From positions 4,092,001-4,156,000 of the forward strand of contig NC_091867.1 of NCBI RefSeq assembly GCF_019399895.1: a stretch of 64,000 bases of DNA. The letters run 5' to 3'. This DNA comes from Cardiocondyla obscurior. Its lineage: Eukaryota; Arthropoda; Insecta; Hymenoptera; Formicidae. Below are positions 61,401-64,000 of the stretch, piece by piece. The notes below the pieces were generated by a model. It did no database searches. It had not been told where the DNA came from and saw nothing but the letters and a program-made list of their open reading frames with translations. The position numbers and the translations under genes are program-made. Position 1 is the first letter of the stretch. Each line of letters opens with the position of its first letter.

Positions 61401-64000
61401 CAATTCGAGTATCGTAATACTGCACGAGATACACCAAAGTGGACAGACAACATTGTGTCTGAAGAGGTCACAATGCCACTTGATCCTTCGCTTTCGTGTA
61501 TTCATGCGTGTATGTCCGTGTTCTATGTTCTCTCCTGCTCTCCCTTTCTCTTTGCTCTTTCTTCTCCCTGGTTATAATGGCCAAACACATAATAAAGAGG
61601 GCAAAACGCGAGACCGTGGTACGCGATATGTAGGGCGGCTAACAATGGAGCACACCTGAGCACGGGCCGGTGCGTTTGAGGTGGCTTTGGGGAGAAGGTA
61701 CCGCATGGTGCACCGGTATGAAATGTGGGGGAACAGAAAAAAACGCGGGGGAACTCGGAGAAAGGCGCGCAAGGAACGGAACAATGCTTTCAGCCTCTTC
61801 TGCTTTTTCTTTTTCTTCCTCTCTTTAACAGCGAGCTGATGCTGTGCTCGCGTCCCTTCTTCGATCCCGCTTGTCGGAGAACTCGGGTGCCAGCATGACG
61901 CTCTCCGATTTGTTCGTGAAACGCCGAACACGGCCGGTCACTTGGTAGGCATGTCGCCGTAAAGCAACGCGGTATTACCCATCTTGCACTCTCACGTGTG
62001 CGTAAATTGTCTTATTCGCGTGTCATTAGGGATTCTCTCAGGAAACCGGTCATAATTCGAACCTCAAAGATGTTGCATCTTTTAACGTGACTTATAGGGC
62101 TTTCTTTAGCTGTACACTTGGTTGATAATACCTAAGTTATATTTACGGATAAATAGCAGGAATAAGTTTTAGTTTTTACTTTGACAAATTATTTTGCAAG
62201 AGCAAAAGTGTAATTACAGTAGGCAGGAAATTTATTAAATTAATTTTGTTGCTTCACAATTTTTATTTTTATTTTTTTTATTTTTTTTATTTCGTGAGAC
62301 CAACTATTTAATATTGCCATGGAAGTATGGCATATTTAACTATGCGATTCTTTAAATGTACTTGGCGTTATGTCTACAATTCCGCTTGACGCCGTTAATA
62401 ACTTCCCTTTGATCAATTACTTCTCAAGTACTTTCGACATTAATGTTTTCCCACCGCTGCGAGGGATCATTAACCATTGCAGGCTCGCTGCTTCCAACAT
62501 TAAAACTTAAAACGGCGGTGATATAATTATGAGCAGCGGCTGAGATTTGCTTTCGCCATGAATTCTTGTGAATCGCCACTAATATCGAGCTATAAAATAT
62601 ATTTGTAATTGCACTTTCATCCTTTTTTATAATTTGTATATGTATAGATGAGGTTTCACGTTTATCTCTCTATTTCATTTTCTGATTAGTTTCATTATTA
62701 TTGGCAGTTTCCATTTAAAGTCAATTATTTCCTATCTAAAACTGATATTTCTCCTTACGACAATATAAAAAACAAATTACGAAGATAGCCCGTTTCTACA
62801 TATCGTGGATAATAACGTGATATTTTAATTGACTGAAACTGCAGAGATTTTTTTTTTTCTGGAACGAATTTTTGTCACATAAAAAATTAAGTATCCAAAT
62901 TAAATATTTGAAATATCATGCGCGTGTATTCTGCAATACTTATGGATATTATTGTGGCGATTATATTTAATTCTCGCAAATTATATCGATCCTGCCATTA
63001 AAACCGATGACAGTTACCTATTATGGATTGCCGCTGGAAAAATTTTATTCATACTTAAAGAACGTACATATAGAATTCTCCGGTAAATCGGCTGAACAGG
63101 AATGTACATAATCCGAAGTGTATGTAATGAAAGAAGCTTTCACGCGGTACCGGATTATTGCTCGATTAATAACCATCTTCGATAAAAATAAAATGTTGCT
63201 GATAAATACGAGAACATTGACCGGGAATATCGACTTTTCATTAAGTTTTGAAAGCTCTTAATCATTAATAATCCAATAGTATCTAAAGATGGATCTAGCT
63301 TTCCGATTTGGTTAGAAGAAAAAAAGAAAGAGAAGTAGGTGAAGATTATTTTTTTTAATTAAAGTAAAATAATTATTTGTTGCTTAAAAATTTTATTTGC
63401 CAGTATATTTCCGGGGGTAACTAGTAAATATTAATTATTTAATTGTCTGATAATTGTCTCCGCACGTTCCAAGAATTATGACAATAATCAAGACGAGAAA
63501 GAGGTAATTAAACCTCCAGTTCTTAAGTGCCGCTCTTTTGTTCATCTCGCATGCTATGTCTTCTTCTTGATGACAATATTCTGTAGTTATTTCCTGTCCG
63601 TCTATTTGCGAATCGTGACTTTAGATAACACGAACCCAGTATTCACATATAATTAATATAAACGATTTACTTAAATACGCAAAGATACGAAAAGACGTCT
63701 TTTTTTTTAACTATTTTAATTACTATTTATTCATGTTTTATGCGAGTTAATATATTTGCGCATATCGCGAGCATATTTTGCGCGAGCACAACTTTTGACA
63801 GAAGTTATCCCACGAATTTTTCCACACGCGGTGTTAAATAATTTACTTCAGGTACGACCTGCAAGGTCGAAGATCGTGAATCAACCGCGTTTACCGCGAG
63901 TCGAACCGCGTAACGGTGCTAGTTAAAAGGCTTTTCAATTTAAGTGTCAGTTACGATAATCTTTTTCTCATATCATATCTAAATATAATTGAATAAAGCT
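58441..64000. other. Non-coding stretch to the window end
   Basis: A 26-T run lies at 58,446-58,471. 58,780-59,700, 60,060-60,700 and 61,450-62,000 are GC-rich with short overlapping frames. 62,000-64,000 is AT-rich and has only very short frames. No gene, RNA or mobile element recognised. Confidence 0.5.
58446..58471. repeat. Poly-T run (26 nt)
   Basis: An uninterrupted run of T. There is no target-site duplication or adjacent retroelement sequence that would mark it as the tail of a retrotransposed copy. Confidence 0.9.

Overview
The window looks like animal, probably insect, nuclear DNA. It is a mosaic of CpG-rich blocks and AT-rich blocks with long A/T runs. Many microsatellites are present. 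Splice-site motifs of insect type (tttcag or ttacag acceptors, gtaagt or gtgagt donors) are easy to find. CpG is not depleted, and short AT-rich introns lie beside CpG-rich exon-like blocks. This pattern suits a hymenopteran such as an ant, but that assignment is an inference from composition and not from any marker gene.

I recognise no conserved protein family, tRNA, rRNA, transposase or reverse transcriptase on either strand. Open frames are short (nearly all under 190 codons), often overlap on both strands and sit in GC-rich blocks, as expected by chance. Most of the window therefore reads as intergenic or intronic sequence.

The structured part lies between 38.1 and 54.8 kb. On the minus strand at 38.13-41.27 kb a chain of seven exon-like blocks is separated by short introns (80-499 nt), nearly all with canonical junctions. 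The chain lies inside a diverged tandem array (about 38.3-42.85 kb, unit 0.4-0.8 kb) whose copies keep or lose the same splice sites one by one. On the plus strand at 53.4-54.73 kb a second locus carries the same 55-nt exon end, an AT-rich intron and a tiny downstream exon. Its 5' part is a separate tandem duplication in which each copy has a PHO/YY1-type motif. Together these suggest a small family of spliced, perhaps partly coding or formerly coding, transcripts.

Other candidates are: a first-exon-like block ending in a 10-nt coding start at 24.05-24.16 kb (+); a 123-codon ORF in a GC island at 8.2-8.6 kb (-); an exon/intron pair at 45.35-45.64 kb (+); and an ORF running into a donor at 56.1-56.27 kb (+). 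How these relate to each other cannot be told from sequence alone.
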